Translations under genes and position numbers: made by a program
The notes under the pieces: model-generated
Database searches by the model: none
Told to the model about the DNA's origin: nothing
What the model saw: the letters and a program-made list of their open reading frames with translations, nothing else
Part shown: one piece after another, positions 33,729 to 43,097 of the stretch
How the letters are laid out: every line of letters starts with the position of its first letter
How positions within the stretch are numbered: position 1 is the stretch's first letter
Source: a bacterium
GTDB lineage: Bacteria > Verrucomicrobiota > Verrucomicrobiia > Limisphaerales > RI-55
Reading direction: 5' to 3'
Length of the DNA: 64,000 nt
Assembly: GCA_016124235.1 (NCBI GenBank)
Contig: WGOC01000007.1
Location: 1-64,000, forward strand

Positions 33729-35206
33729 AGCTCGATTTCATGCCGTTCAGCCCGGTGGCATTCCCTCCCGAGCTGGAACTCCTGTTGAAGCACCCGCAAA
33801 CGCTCATGCCCGCTGTGGCACTCCTGCTGGTGTTGATGGCCGGCTGGATTTTGTTCAAACCGGCGAAACGCAGAATTGTCGCGCGTCTCGGACGACTGAC
33901 GTGGCGGCGAAATCAGTTCTGCCGCGGCTGGCTCATCACGGGAGATACCGGCTCGGGCAAGACCAGTTCCGGCGTCAATCAACTGGCGCACCAAGTCTTC
34001 CAGAACGAACCGACGTGGGGCGGCCTGTGCATCGACGAAAAGGGTGTCTATTGGGAAACGCTGGCGGCGATGGCCCGGCATTACCATCGGGAACACGATC
34101 TGATTCATCTGCAGATTCGGGCCGACGGCGCGGAGGCACGCTGGACTCCACCGCATCGGTTCACTCTCACTGGCGACCGCAACATCCCCTTCACGACCTA
34201 CGCCCGGTTCGTCGTGGATACGGCGACCAGTCTGGGTCAGGGCGGTGACAAGGGATTCTTCAAGAGCCAGGCCCAGACGCACATCGCGCACGCACTGGAG
34301 ATGCTCTTTGAACTGAATCTTCCGGTCACCTTGTTGGGCGCGTATGAGTTGCTGACCGACCGCAAACTCATGGCCGAGGAAATGGAAAACCTGGCCCACC
34401 TGCTGGAAACCCCACGCCGGGAAGCGGTGCACACACATTTCGCGAACCGGTTTCTGACCCAGCCCGAGGAACAACTGGGCGGCGTCCGGGAAACCATCGC
34501 CAACTACCTGCAGTACTTCCTGACGCCCGAGGTGGCGGAGGTGTTTTGCTCCGGTGAGAGCACGTTCGATTTCGGCGCGATTGACCAGGGCAAGATCATT
34601 CTGACCACGATGCCGCAGAAGTTCCAGACCGAGCGGCGTTACGTGAACACATTCCTGAAACTGCTTTATTACAATCACGCGCTACGCCGGTTCGACAAAT
34701 CGAAGTCGGAACGGGCAAAGGACAATGTGCTGATTCTCTGGGCCGATGAAGCGCAACGGTTCATGACCGCCAGCGAGGACGGCACCAGCGATTACAACTG
34801 CGTGGATGTGATCCGCGAGGCGGGCGCAACCGTCGTCGCCGCCGCTCAAAGCACGACCTCACTCGTGCCACCGCTTGGCAACGACAAGGCCAAGGTGCTG
34901 ACGCTCAATCTGCGTAACCGCCTCATCTTCCGCGCCGCCGACGAAGCCGATGCTGTCCAAGCCGCCGACTTTCTAGGCAAGAAACTCCTGATAAAACGTT
35001 CGTGGGGCTATAGCGCCGGCAAGCGGAACGTCAATTATTCCGAAATCGAGGAGCATAAAATCAAACCACACAAGCTCCGCACCCTGTGCGATCACGAATG
35101 CGTTCTGGTTCACTGCGAGCGGGGATTCCGACGAATCACATTGCCGCCCCTCGAACCGGACGGAAACATTTCAAATTGGTATTCTCGATGGAAGCGGTTC
35201 ATATAA
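33725..35206 (+). CDS. Type IV coupling protein (VirD4/TrwB-like), 493 aa
   Basis: The DNA-pumping ATPase that links a relaxosome to a mating channel. One membrane segment lies near residue 25-45 (TLMPAVALLLVLMAGWILF), then Walker A ITGDTGSGKTSSGVN, Walker B VLILWADEAQRF, and a sensor-like region AGATVVAAAQSTTSLVPPL. The start at 33725 is set by the ATGA overlap with the preceding gene (an ATG two codons earlier is possible). With relaxase and integrase it defines a mobilizable rather than self-transmissible element. Confidence 0.85.
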   Translation: MKLDFMPFSPVAFPPELELLLKHPQTLMPAVALLLVLMAGWILFKPAKRRIVARLGRLTWRRNQFCRGWLITGDTGSGKTSSGVNQLAHQVFQNEPTWGGLCIDEKGVYWETLAAMARHYHREHDLIHLQIRADGAEARWTPPHRFTLTGDRNIPFTTYARFVVDTATSLGQGGDKGFFKSQAQTHIAHALEMLFELNLPVTLLGAYELLTDRKLMAEEMENLAHLLETPRREAVHTHFANRFLTQPEEQLGGVRETIANYLQYFLTPEVAEVFCSGESTFDFGAIDQGKIILTTMPQKFQTERRYVNTFLKLLYYNHALRRFDKSKSERAKDNVLILWADEAQRFMTASEDGTSDYNCVDVIREAGATVVAAAQSTTSLVPPLGNDKAKVLTLNLRNRLIFRAADEADAVQAADFLGKKLLIKRSWGYSAGKRNVNYSEIEEHKIKPHKLRTLCDHECVLVHCERGFRRITLPPLEPDGNISNWYSRWKRFI

Positions 35207-35211
35207 GCTTC

Positions 35212-35235
35212 GTCCCAACCCTGTTGAATTGGGAC
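35212..35235. terminator. Hairpin between coupling gene and WYL remnant
   Basis: A 7-bp perfect inverted repeat GTCCCAA / TTGGGAC with a 10-nt loop, directly after the coupling-protein stop at 35206 and before the end of a minus-strand remnant. Position suits a bidirectional terminator; no T-run makes it uncertain. Confidence 0.4.
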
Positions 35236-35238
35236 AGC

Positions 35239-35408
35239 TCAGTAATTCTTCAGGCTTCTGGTCATTGTCGCCTTGATCCTGTCGATCAGCGCAGGTGGAG
35301 ATAGGACTTGAGCATGGTCATCCCGACTCAAAATCCATCGTGCGACTTCCTCAAACCCGCCAAGTTCCAACAACAAACTAAGCCTGCCGTCCTCCATCTC
35401 TTTTATCG
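35239..35408 (-). pseudogene. C-terminal remnant of a WYL-domain regulator
   Basis: The minus strand reads SNSIKEMEDGRLSLLLELGG, then FEEVARWILSRDDHAQVLSP and P-A-L-I-D-R-I-K before a stop at 35239. The GGFEEVARWILS-(5-8)-V-LSPPAL pattern is the C-terminal extension of WYL-domain transcription factors, which often regulate defence genes. An in-frame stop lies just upstream and no N-terminal part is found, so it is a fragment left beside the restriction cassette. The rest of 35409-35578 holds only the cassette's upstream region. Confidence 0.5.
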
Positions 35409-35578
35409 AATTTGACTGCTGTAGCTAGTCCTCTTGAATCCTTTTGAATGGTGCAAAACTCGTTTTTTGCGCACCATACGCGCCATGTCGCGCCTATCCT
35501 CCACGGCACCAGTTGTCACCCTGCCAGCACCGGCAGTGGTGACATCTATCACTTCAATCGTCGAAGCGCACCAAATCC

Positions 35579-37069
35579 ATGAGTAGAATCGAACACCTGC
35601 CGCCCAATTTTGGGCGGCTCGACAAGGCGCTGCGATCAATTGGATACAGCTTTGAGGCCGCCGTTGCCGACATCATTGATAATTCCATTGATGCGAAGGC
35701 AAGGAATGTTCTGGTTCGATTCATTTTGCGAAAAAACAAGGCGCTGGACCTTGTTATCTTGGACGACGGCAACGGGATGAGTCCCGACACTTTGAAGGAA
35801 GCCATGCGGTTCGGCGCGGACGTGACACAGGAGTTGGACAGGCTTGGCAAATTCGGCCTCGGACTGAAGCTCGCTTCACTTAGCCAGGCGAAGGAGCTCA
35901 GAGTCGTCACGTACGAAGGCTCGAAGACTTCCGGCCGGGGATGGCTTGAAGAGGGAATTTCCTCCGGCTTCATGTCCACCATCCTCGAAGCCTCTGAATG
36001 TCGTGACATGCTCAAGCTGATTGTGCCCGACCGGCCATTGAAGAAATCGGGAACGGTGGTGTGGTGGTCTCATCTTTACCGCGTCGGCCAGAATCACTCC
36101 AGCCCGAATGAACACGCGCAAAAACTGATGCGTCGGCTGAAGGATTACCTGTGCATGGCCTTCCACCGGTTTCTCTCTGGCAGTCCGCGCCTGGTCAAAA
36201 TGGAGATCGACATTTTTGACGGCGATTCGAGCCTTGAAGGGCTGCCGCTTCCGTTGGAGCCCCTCAACCCATTCGGATACGACGCCACCGGACTGAAGGG
36301 CTTCCCGGCTGAATTGGTTCCCGCTGACGGATATGAGAATCGCATCAAGATTGTCGGCCATATCTGGCCGCCAAACTCATCCGCGCCCGAATACGCTTTG
36401 CCCGGCGGTGCGAACAGCCGGCAGGGATTCTATTTTTATCGCAACAACCGGCTGATTCAGGGCGGCGGTTGGAACGGAATGCGTGAAGCCGAGCCCCATC
36501 GCTCACTTGCGCGTCTGGAAATTGATATGCACCCGGATTTCGATATGGACGTCAGCCTTGACGTAAAGAAGGTCGAAATCCAGTTGCCGCCGGACCTCGT
36601 AAAGGGCATTCAGCGGTCAAAGACTGACGCCGGCACCGATTTCAAAAAATATCTGTCGCTTGCCGAGGAAACCTACCGGACAAAACCTGTTACCGAGGAC
36701 GAACTGCCACTGATTCCCGTGGATGGCCTGCCTGCCGACCTCCGCGATTTTCTCCTCAAGGAACTCAGGATCGACGGCACCAAGCGATTTCGGAAGCTTC
36801 GCTTCGCGTGGACGAATCTGGACGAGGATTCGTTTTTTGAATTGGATCGCGACAATGACACGCTTCGCCTGAACAAAATCTATCGCCGCCAGCTCTTGCA
36901 TGGTCTGGATGGTTCGTCTGCGGACATCCCCGTTGTAAAGTGTCTGCTTTTCCTTGTTCTTCGCGACGTTCTCTATTCACAGCGTATCAGCGCAAAAGTC
37001 CGGGAACGCATGGATCAGGCAAACCGCATCCTCGCTCGCGCCGTGAAGCATGAGCGCAGCGTTGAGTAA
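35579..37069 (+). CDS. MORC-like GHKL ATPase of a restriction system, 496 aa
   Basis: The N-terminal GHKL (Hsp90/MutL/MORC-type) ATPase domain is clear: the N box EAAVADIIDNSIDAKA, the G1 box ILDDGNGM and the G2 box LGKFGLGLKLASLSQ. A downstream region (FYFYRNNRLIQGGGWNG, RLEIDMHPDFDMDVSLDVKK) matches the S5 fold, with its conserved lysine in DVKK. Prokaryotic MORC-like proteins of this type are known from restriction-modification neighbourhoods with Z1-type helicases, PD-(D/E)XK proteins and cytosine methyltransferases, which is exactly the order here. It probably clamps or remodels DNA during restriction. Confidence 0.88.
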   Translation: MSRIEHLPPNFGRLDKALRSIGYSFEAAVADIIDNSIDAKARNVLVRFILRKNKALDLVILDDGNGMSPDTLKEAMRFGADVTQELDRLGKFGLGLKLASLSQAKELRVVTYEGSKTSGRGWLEEGISSGFMSTILEASECRDMLKLIVPDRPLKKSGTVVWWSHLYRVGQNHSSPNEHAQKLMRRLKDYLCMAFHRFLSGSPRLVKMEIDIFDGDSSLEGLPLPLEPLNPFGYDATGLKGFPAELVPADGYENRIKIVGHIWPPNSSAPEYALPGGANSRQGFYFYRNNRLIQGGGWNGMREAEPHRSLARLEIDMHPDFDMDVSLDVKKVEIQLPPDLVKGIQRSKTDAGTDFKKYLSLAEETYRTKPVTEDELPLIPVDGLPADLRDFLLKELRIDGTKRFRKLRFAWTNLDEDSFFELDRDNDTLRLNKIYRRQLLHGLDGSSADIPVVKCLLFLVLRDVLYSQRISAKVRERMDQANRILARAVKHERSVE

Positions 37070-37070
37070 C

Positions 37071-38054
37071 ATGAAAAAAACGGCATACATGTCGTGGCAG
37101 AACTTCTGCGCGACCATCATTGTTGAGGGCGAGCAGCGAACGCACAAGGTGTCCGCCTCCCCAAGGGTGGATTTCTTCTGGGATGGACGCGGGAAGCGCA
37201 TCGGCCTGTGGCTTGAGACTGCCCCGGACACGGTTCTTTCGCCCGAACTTCAGAAGCTGACCTTTGTCGGCCTCGACGTTGTCAAAGTCGGGCAGCGGCA
37301 TTTCCTCGAAATTGCCACCCCATCCAAGCCATTGAGGCGGCAGTTTTATTACTTCGCTGTCGCAATCACAGAACGCATGCTCTCCGCCGGTGTGTCTGCG
37401 CTGCAAGCCGTGACTGTGGAATTGCAGTGTTTTGCCGACCTGCTGGCCGAGCGCCCGACACTTGGAGTCGAACGTCAGATTGGATTGCTGGGGGAACTGA
37501 TGTTCTTGGAAAGGTTGGCCCTGTCAAAAGGTGTTCAGATGCTGGATTGTTGGGTTGGTCCGGACGCCGAGCCACACGACTTTCGACTCGACGCGCGCGA
37601 ATTTGAGGTGAAGACGACTGTTGCACCCAAGCGCGTGCATATCATCCACGGCGGCGAGCAGTTGGTTGCCTCCAAGGGGTGCTCGCTGTTTCTCCTGTCT
37701 GTCTTGCTCGGCCCTCCCAGCGACTCATCTAGCTTCTCGCTTGCTGGCAAGGTGCGAGACGTTGAGCGGCTTCTCGCCACGGATGCAGCTCGCAAGAAAC
37801 GATTTCTTGAAGCACTAGAGAATGCCGGCCTGAAAAAAGCCGACCTCCCTCAATACGGCCGCAAGTATTCACTCCGTCGCGCCGTGGCCATCGTTCCCGT
37901 GGACGGCAAGTTTCCGGCGTTGACCCGGCCCGCGATCCAGAAGGCCATCGGTCCGTTATCACAGCGAATCGAATCCCTGCAATACGCCGTGAACCTTGAG
38001 GGCCTCGAAAAGGAGGAGGGCACCCCGCAATTCGCCGCCGTCGTTCCCTCATAG
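37071..38054 (+). CDS. PD-(D/E)XK motif protein (DUF4420-like), 327 aa
   Basis: Candidate nuclease of the restriction cassette. The active-site pattern appears as DFRLDAREFEVKTTV: Asp in the first strand, then Glu-x-Lys in EVK. Before it, VERQIGLLGELMFLERLAL supplies the family's conserved glutamate helix. The start at 37071 lies one base after the upstream stop; an ATG at 37050 would overlap it. It is followed after 12 bp by the Z1 helicase gene. The family (PF14390) almost always occurs with MORC-like and Z1 proteins. Confidence 0.8.
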   Translation: MKKTAYMSWQNFCATIIVEGEQRTHKVSASPRVDFFWDGRGKRIGLWLETAPDTVLSPELQKLTFVGLDVVKVGQRHFLEIATPSKPLRRQFYYFAVAITERMLSAGVSALQAVTVELQCFADLLAERPTLGVERQIGLLGELMFLERLALSKGVQMLDCWVGPDAEPHDFRLDAREFEVKTTVAPKRVHIIHGGEQLVASKGCSLFLLSVLLGPPSDSSSFSLAGKVRDVERLLATDAARKKRFLEALENAGLKKADLPQYGRKYSLRRAVAIVPVDGKFPALTRPAIQKAIGPLSQRIESLQYAVNLEGLEKEEGTPQFAAVVPS

Positions 38055-38066
38055 GCGGATACTCGT

Positions 38067-41042
38067 ATGACACATCACTTGGACAGAATCAAAGCAGCGC
38101 TTGGCGCGATGACCGATCGCCCTCGCGCTCTCGTTAGCTACCTTCAAAAGCCCGGTCCGGACTTTGACGCGGCCAGCGACCAGGACGTGGCGAAGATGTT
38201 GTCAGCGATTCTCTCCACTGATCCGAACGACCCGACACGGATTAGGTTTTCCAATTTGTTGCACTCATGGGATAACGCCAAGGATGGAGAATGGTTCGGG
38301 CAGACCCTCCGAAACTCAGCGGCCCGTCGCACCCGCATCCATGCTTTGCTAAAATCAGACAAGGCCCTCGTCGAGCGGATTGACTCGCTCCTGCCTTTCT
38401 ACCCCTTGGATGAGCCGCTCATTATCGCCGAGGATCACGCGGACTGGTATGTCCCATCAGTGGGAGTGCGGGATTATTACTGGCGGACCTATACCAAGTA
38501 TCTCCGGGAGCGGCGCGGTTGGCGTGACGAAGCACTGCTCAACCTTGATAACAGCACGCGCAGCATACTTGAATGCCTCTCGAACCCGGAGTCCAACAAC
38601 GTCTATTCCTCGCGCGGGCTGGTGATGGGTTACGTCCAAAGCGGTAAGACCGCCAATTTCGCCGGCCTTGTCGCTCGCGCCGCTGATGCCGGCTACCGCC
38701 TCATCATTGTGCTGGCAGGCACGTGGAACATCCTGCGCAACCAAACCCAGCGCCGGTTCGACAAGGAACTTCTTGGCAAAGAATTGCTCCACAATGACGA
38801 CACCTACCAAACCCGGCATCCTGCTGATTGGGATGAATTCCTCGAACATGGTGCACACCCAGAGGATCTCGGCCACTATACCTGGCGAAGGCTGACCCGG
38901 CCGGACATTGATTATCGACGACTGAAGGCGGCGATCGACGACCTCGAGTTCGAGATGCGTCACCGGCCCCTACCGCTCTACGATCCGAAGAACTTGCACC
39001 ATCTACCCGTCAAGCTGTTGGTGGTGAAAAAAAACAGCCATGTTTTGGGCAAACTCGCCAAGGATTTGGAAAGTCTGAGGACTAAACTTGCAGAGATTCC
39101 TGCTTTGGTAATTGACGATGAATCAGACCAAGCTGGTTTGAATACCGTCGATCCCACCAAAGCTAAAACACCTGCAAAGCCTGAAAAGTCCTCTGCGAAG
39201 AAGGAAAAAGAACGCACTGCAACGAATGAGGCGATTGTGCGGCTCCTGAACCTGCTGAGGCGCGGCCAGTATGTCGGCTACAGCGCTACGCCCTACGCGA
39301 ATGCGTTGGTGAATCCCGACGACCCCGAGGACCTTTTTCCGAAGGATTTCATCATCTCCCTGGATCGTCCCATCGGTTATATGGGCGTCTCCGATTTTTT
39401 TGATCCGTTCGTTGACTATGACGATTTGAAGCAGGGTGATTTTTCCCAAGCGGAACTGGCGTTCATCCGGCGTGTCGAGGCATCCCAAGTGGAGGATGAT
39501 GAGGATTTGAAACGGGCGCTCCGCAGTTATGTCATCGCTGGCGCGGTGAAGCTTTATCGCCAAAGTCAGGATGCCGCCCTTTACAAGCCCGAGTCGCTTA
39601 AACATCACACCATGCTCATTCACACTTCTTCCCGCAAGGGGGCGCATGCATCGCTCGCGGATCGGGTTAAGGAGTTATGGGACCAGTGCGCCTTCAACAG
39701 TCCGACTGGATTGGAAGACCTGAAGGAACTTTGGGAGTCGGATTTCCTGCCGGTTTGTCAGGTTCAGGGGAAAGACGAACTTGTCCCCGCGTCGTTCCGT
39801 GAACTCAAGCCACACCTTGCCGCCTCGGTCCAGAAGATCACCCGCGACTCGCATTTCGTCAGGGTGGTTAACAGTGATAAGCATGAGGCACCCGATTTCA
39901 CCCGAGGCCCGGTTTGGAAGATTGTTGTTGGCGGCAACAGCCTCTCGCGCGGCTACACCGTCGAGGGTCTCACGGTGAGCTATTATCGGCGCGTGGCGAA
40001 CACAGCAGACACGCTGATGCAGATGGGCCGCTGGTTCGGTTTCCGTCCAGGTTATCGCGATTTGGTTCGCGTGTTTCTCGGCGTCAAGGAGGGTAAGAAA
40101 CAGTCAGAAGATTTGGTCGCGCGATTCAAGGAAGTCTGCCGGATGGAGGAACGTTTCCGCGAGGAGATCAAGCGCTATGTCCGTCGCCCCGATGCTCCGC
40201 GAATCACACCGCGACAGATTCCGCCATTGATTGCCATTTCAGGGAATCTACCACCAACGGCTCGGAACAAGATGTTCAACGCTCAACTTGATCGGAAGAA
40301 TTTCGGCGACCAGTGGGAAACTCCAACCGTTACCGCCGCTAAACCAGAATCTTTGGATAAGAATCTTGAAGCGTTGCGAAAACTCCTTGGCGCTGCATCG
40401 GGCCTAGGTCGCCATATATTGGGTGGGGACTTAAGCGACGGAACAGGTGCAACTGCGGATTGTCTGGTCTTTGAAGCGTCCAATGAATGTCTGGCCTCTT
40501 TCTTGAACGACTACCGGTGGCTTGAATCAGAATACACGCATCCTGAGCGTCCCGCTGACGTCGGTCTCCAGATTGAATTTCTCCAAAAACAAAAGCACGC
40601 AATCACGTCTTGGTTGCTTCTGTTTCCTCAGATTAAGACCTCGTTTGGCCCTCCGCTTGACCTAAATGCGTTAGGCGAGTTCACCGTTAAGAAGCGCAAG
40701 CGAGTCGGACAACGTTTCGGAATATTTGGCGAGTCCTCACATCACGCAATCGCTGAGTTCATGGCCTCAAAGAAGGACAAGCAGAAGATTCAGCTTGTTT
40801 CCTCAAATGAAGCGACAAAACACCTTCACAAATTGCACCGAGGCATTGCACTATTTTACCCAGTCCGCGAGACTGAAAGCCAGTCAGTCTCCATTGGCTT
40901 CGAGCTGTTATTCCCCGCGAACAATCTGTCGTTTGACCTTGGTTTCACGGTGCGCCGGAAATCCGAAAGCGCACGGATCGTTGTGCCAAGTTCTTCTGGC
41001 GCCGCCCGGGAGGAAGATCCCGCCGACCGCGGAATCCATTGA
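38067..41042 (+). CDS. Z1-domain superfamily II helicase/ATPase, 991 aa
   Basis: A large ATPase with helicase motifs in order: Walker A GYVQSGKTANFAGL, Walker B LVIDDESDQAG, the SAT-like motif VGYSATPYANAL, then the Z1-type segment SLSRGYTVEGLTVSYYRR and the C-terminal arginine motif MQMGRWFGFRPGYRDL. The G-Y-(V/Q)-Q-SGKT and MGRWFGFR signatures identify the Z1 family. It is predicted to translocate on or unwind invading DNA in concert with the MORC-like protein and nuclease. Its TGA overlaps a possible TTG start of the methyltransferase. Confidence 0.88.
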   Translation: MTHHLDRIKAALGAMTDRPRALVSYLQKPGPDFDAASDQDVAKMLSAILSTDPNDPTRIRFSNLLHSWDNAKDGEWFGQTLRNSAARRTRIHALLKSDKALVERIDSLLPFYPLDEPLIIAEDHADWYVPSVGVRDYYWRTYTKYLRERRGWRDEALLNLDNSTRSILECLSNPESNNVYSSRGLVMGYVQSGKTANFAGLVARAADAGYRLIIVLAGTWNILRNQTQRRFDKELLGKELLHNDDTYQTRHPADWDEFLEHGAHPEDLGHYTWRRLTRPDIDYRRLKAAIDDLEFEMRHRPLPLYDPKNLHHLPVKLLVVKKNSHVLGKLAKDLESLRTKLAEIPALVIDDESDQAGLNTVDPTKAKTPAKPEKSSAKKEKERTATNEAIVRLLNLLRRGQYVGYSATPYANALVNPDDPEDLFPKDFIISLDRPIGYMGVSDFFDPFVDYDDLKQGDFSQAELAFIRRVEASQVEDDEDLKRALRSYVIAGAVKLYRQSQDAALYKPESLKHHTMLIHTSSRKGAHASLADRVKELWDQCAFNSPTGLEDLKELWESDFLPVCQVQGKDELVPASFRELKPHLAASVQKITRDSHFVRVVNSDKHEAPDFTRGPVWKIVVGGNSLSRGYTVEGLTVSYYRRVANTADTLMQMGRWFGFRPGYRDLVRVFLGVKEGKKQSEDLVARFKEVCRMEERFREEIKRYVRRPDAPRITPRQIPPLIAISGNLPPTARNKMFNAQLDRKNFGDQWETPTVTAAKPESLDKNLEALRKLLGAASGLGRHILGGDLSDGTGATADCLVFEASNECLASFLNDYRWLESEYTHPERPADVGLQIEFLQKQKHAITSWLLLFPQIKTSFGPPLDLNALGEFTVKKRKRVGQRFGIFGESSHHAIAEFMASKKDKQKIQLVSSNEATKHLHKLHRGIALFYPVRETESQSVSIGFELLFPANNLSFDLGFTVRRKSESARIVVPSSSGAAREEDPADRGIH

Positions 41043-41065
41043 ACAATGAAACGGCAGTCTCCGAA

Positions 41066-42607
41066 ATGTCGCACCCCATCCCCGTCATAGACTTGTTCGC
41101 CGGTCCCGGCGGTTTGGGTGAAGGCTTCTCCCGCTGGCGTGGCCGCGACCGCAAGCCCATGTTCAAAATCCGGCTTTCGATTGAAACGGACCCGTGGGCG
41201 CACCGCACGCTTTTGCTCCGCTCGTTCTACCGCCAGTTTGATTCGGCCAACGTGCCGGCCTCCTATTATCAATATCTGCGCGAAGAAATCGAATTTGATG
41301 ACCTAGAACAAAAATTCAAACCGGAGTTCGCCGCCGCACGCGAGGAAGCGTGGCAGGCCACGCTTGGAAAAACGGACTCTGAGGAAGTCAGTTCGCGCAT
41401 TTCCTCGGCCCTCGGCCGGGAGCGTGACAATTGGCTGCTGATTGGCGGCCCGCCGTGTCAGGCGTATTCCCTTGTCGGTCGCTCGCGCATCATCGGTGAA
41501 AAAGGCCGCGCGGAATACGAGAAGGACCATCGCCATTTTCTCTACCGCGAATACCTCCGCATCATCGCCCGCCACCAGCCTGCGGTGTTCGTCATGGAAA
41601 ACGTCAAGGGGCTGCTGTCCGCGCAGGTTGGTGGTCAACCGATGTTCCCGCTCATCCGCGCCGACCTTCAGGACCCGCTCCAGGTCTTTCCCGATTTGCG
41701 CGCTGATTCCCGCCGCAAGAATCTCCACTACACGCTGTTTTCCCTTGTTGCCCCGCGCGATCTCGCGGGCGATTTCGAGTCTTCGGATTTCATCGTGCGG
41801 GCGGAGGACTACGGCATACCCCAAGCCCGGCATCGCGTCATCATTCTTGGTGTGCGCGGCGAAGCGGCCATGCAGCCCGGTCTGTTGCGCTCTGTTGACT
41901 CCGTATCCGTCCGCGAGGTCATTAGCGACTTGCCCCCTCTCCGCAGCCGGCTGTCATCAAAGGACACGCCCGAAGCGTGGGGCGCAGCCGTTCGTGCTCT
42001 CTCCGCTGTGCGCCTGAGCGACAAATCAAACGGCGCCGGACTGAGCCGCGCTGAATTGGAGCGGGAACTGAAGCGCATCCGTCCGCATCTTCCCGTCGGC
42101 GGCGCATTCGCTCCCTGCCAGACCAGACCGGCGCAGCATGAGCGATGGTATGTGGATCGCCGCTTGGGTGGAGTTTGCAACCACGAAACACGCGGTCACA
42201 TTGCCGAGGATTTGCGTCGCTACTTTTTTGCGGCAGTGTTCGCCGCTGCTTCCAACCCGCCGCGCTCCCCTCTGTTGCAGGATTTCCCCACGAGCCTGCT
42301 GCCCGATCACAAAAACGTCGGCGAGGCGTTGAAGACAACCAAGTTCAACGACCGTTTCCGCGTCCAGCTTGCTGACCGTCCTTCGACAACAGTTGTGTCG
42401 CACATTTCCAAGGACGGCCATTACTACATTCACTACGACCCGTCGCAATGTCGCAGCCTTACAGTGCGCGAGGCGGCACGGTTGCAGACGTTCCCCGACA
42501 ACTATTTTTTTGAAGGCCCGCGCACCGAACAATACCACCAGGTCGGCAACGCTGTGCCGCCATTGCTGGCCTACAAAATTGCAAAAATTGTGGCCGACAT
42601 TTTTTGA
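41066..42607 (+). CDS. DNA cytosine-5 methyltransferase, 513 aa
   Basis: Self-protection enzyme of the cassette. All main C5-methyltransferase motifs are present: I (PVIDLFAGPGGLGEGFS), IV with the catalytic cysteine (GGPPCQAYS), VI (VMENVKG), VIII (ARHRVIILG), a target-recognition region, and X (QVGNAVPPLLAYKI). The start at 41066 was chosen near motif I; a TTG at 41039 overlapping the Z1 stop as TTGA would add nine residues. Its recognition sequence cannot be read from the protein. A vsr-type repair gene follows, as usual for 5-methylcytosine systems. Confidence 0.9.
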   Translation: MSHPIPVIDLFAGPGGLGEGFSRWRGRDRKPMFKIRLSIETDPWAHRTLLLRSFYRQFDSANVPASYYQYLREEIEFDDLEQKFKPEFAAAREEAWQATLGKTDSEEVSSRISSALGRERDNWLLIGGPPCQAYSLVGRSRIIGEKGRAEYEKDHRHFLYREYLRIIARHQPAVFVMENVKGLLSAQVGGQPMFPLIRADLQDPLQVFPDLRADSRRKNLHYTLFSLVAPRDLAGDFESSDFIVRAEDYGIPQARHRVIILGVRGEAAMQPGLLRSVDSVSVREVISDLPPLRSRLSSKDTPEAWGAAVRALSAVRLSDKSNGAGLSRAELERELKRIRPHLPVGGAFAPCQTRPAQHERWYVDRRLGGVCNHETRGHIAEDLRRYFFAAVFAAASNPPRSPLLQDFPTSLLPDHKNVGEALKTTKFNDRFRVQLADRPSTTVVSHISKDGHYYIHYDPSQCRSLTVREAARLQTFPDNYFFEGPRTEQYHQVGNAVPPLLAYKIAKIVADIF

Positions 42608-42653
42608 TGAATTCATCCTGGCGAAATTGAAAGCTCTTGGTAGCCTGGATGCC

Positions 42654-43004
42654 ATGAAAGATTTTATCTACATCCCGCCATCCTGCCGGGCTGCTGAAAA
42701 GCATCTGGGATTTGCTTTCAAAAAGGGGCTGGGCGCACTCACCAAAAGGGAATTCGTTCGCGGCTGGTGTTCGCTTTCGTTCCTGTATCCCGGCCTGCAT
42801 CCCGATGGTTTCGCATCGCGTGGCAGCGGTTGGCCGAAGCACTTCAAACCGTTCGCGGCGGAGGCGTGGCGTCGCTTTGAAGCAGGCGAACTCACTGACA
42901 ACGAGCTGTACTGTTACCAAGCCGCAAAAGCACGCATCGGCAAGGAGCGGGATGAAGTGATGCGCGAAACGCCGTGGTTGATGACCGACCACTTTTCGGC
43001 CTGA
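42654..43004 (+). CDS. Hypothetical protein in restriction cassette, 116 aa
   Basis: It starts 46 bp after the methyltransferase and ends 6 bp before vsr, so it belongs to the cassette. The sequence is soluble, with aromatic residues (REFVRGWCSLSFLYPGLHPD, HFKPFAAEAWRRFEAGELTD). I recognise no family. Presence between mtase and vsr suggests a small accessory or specificity protein, but nothing in it shows catalysis. Confidence 0.6.
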   Translation: MKDFIYIPPSCRAAEKHLGFAFKKGLGALTKREFVRGWCSLSFLYPGLHPDGFASRGSGWPKHFKPFAAEAWRRFEAGELTDNELYCYQAAKARIGKERDEVMRETPWLMTDHFSA

Positions 43005-43097
43005 CGATTCATGTCCGACGTCTTTACCAAAGCCAAGCGCTCTCAAGTCATGTCGCGCATTCGCGGACACGGCAACAAGGACACGGAGATTGCATTA

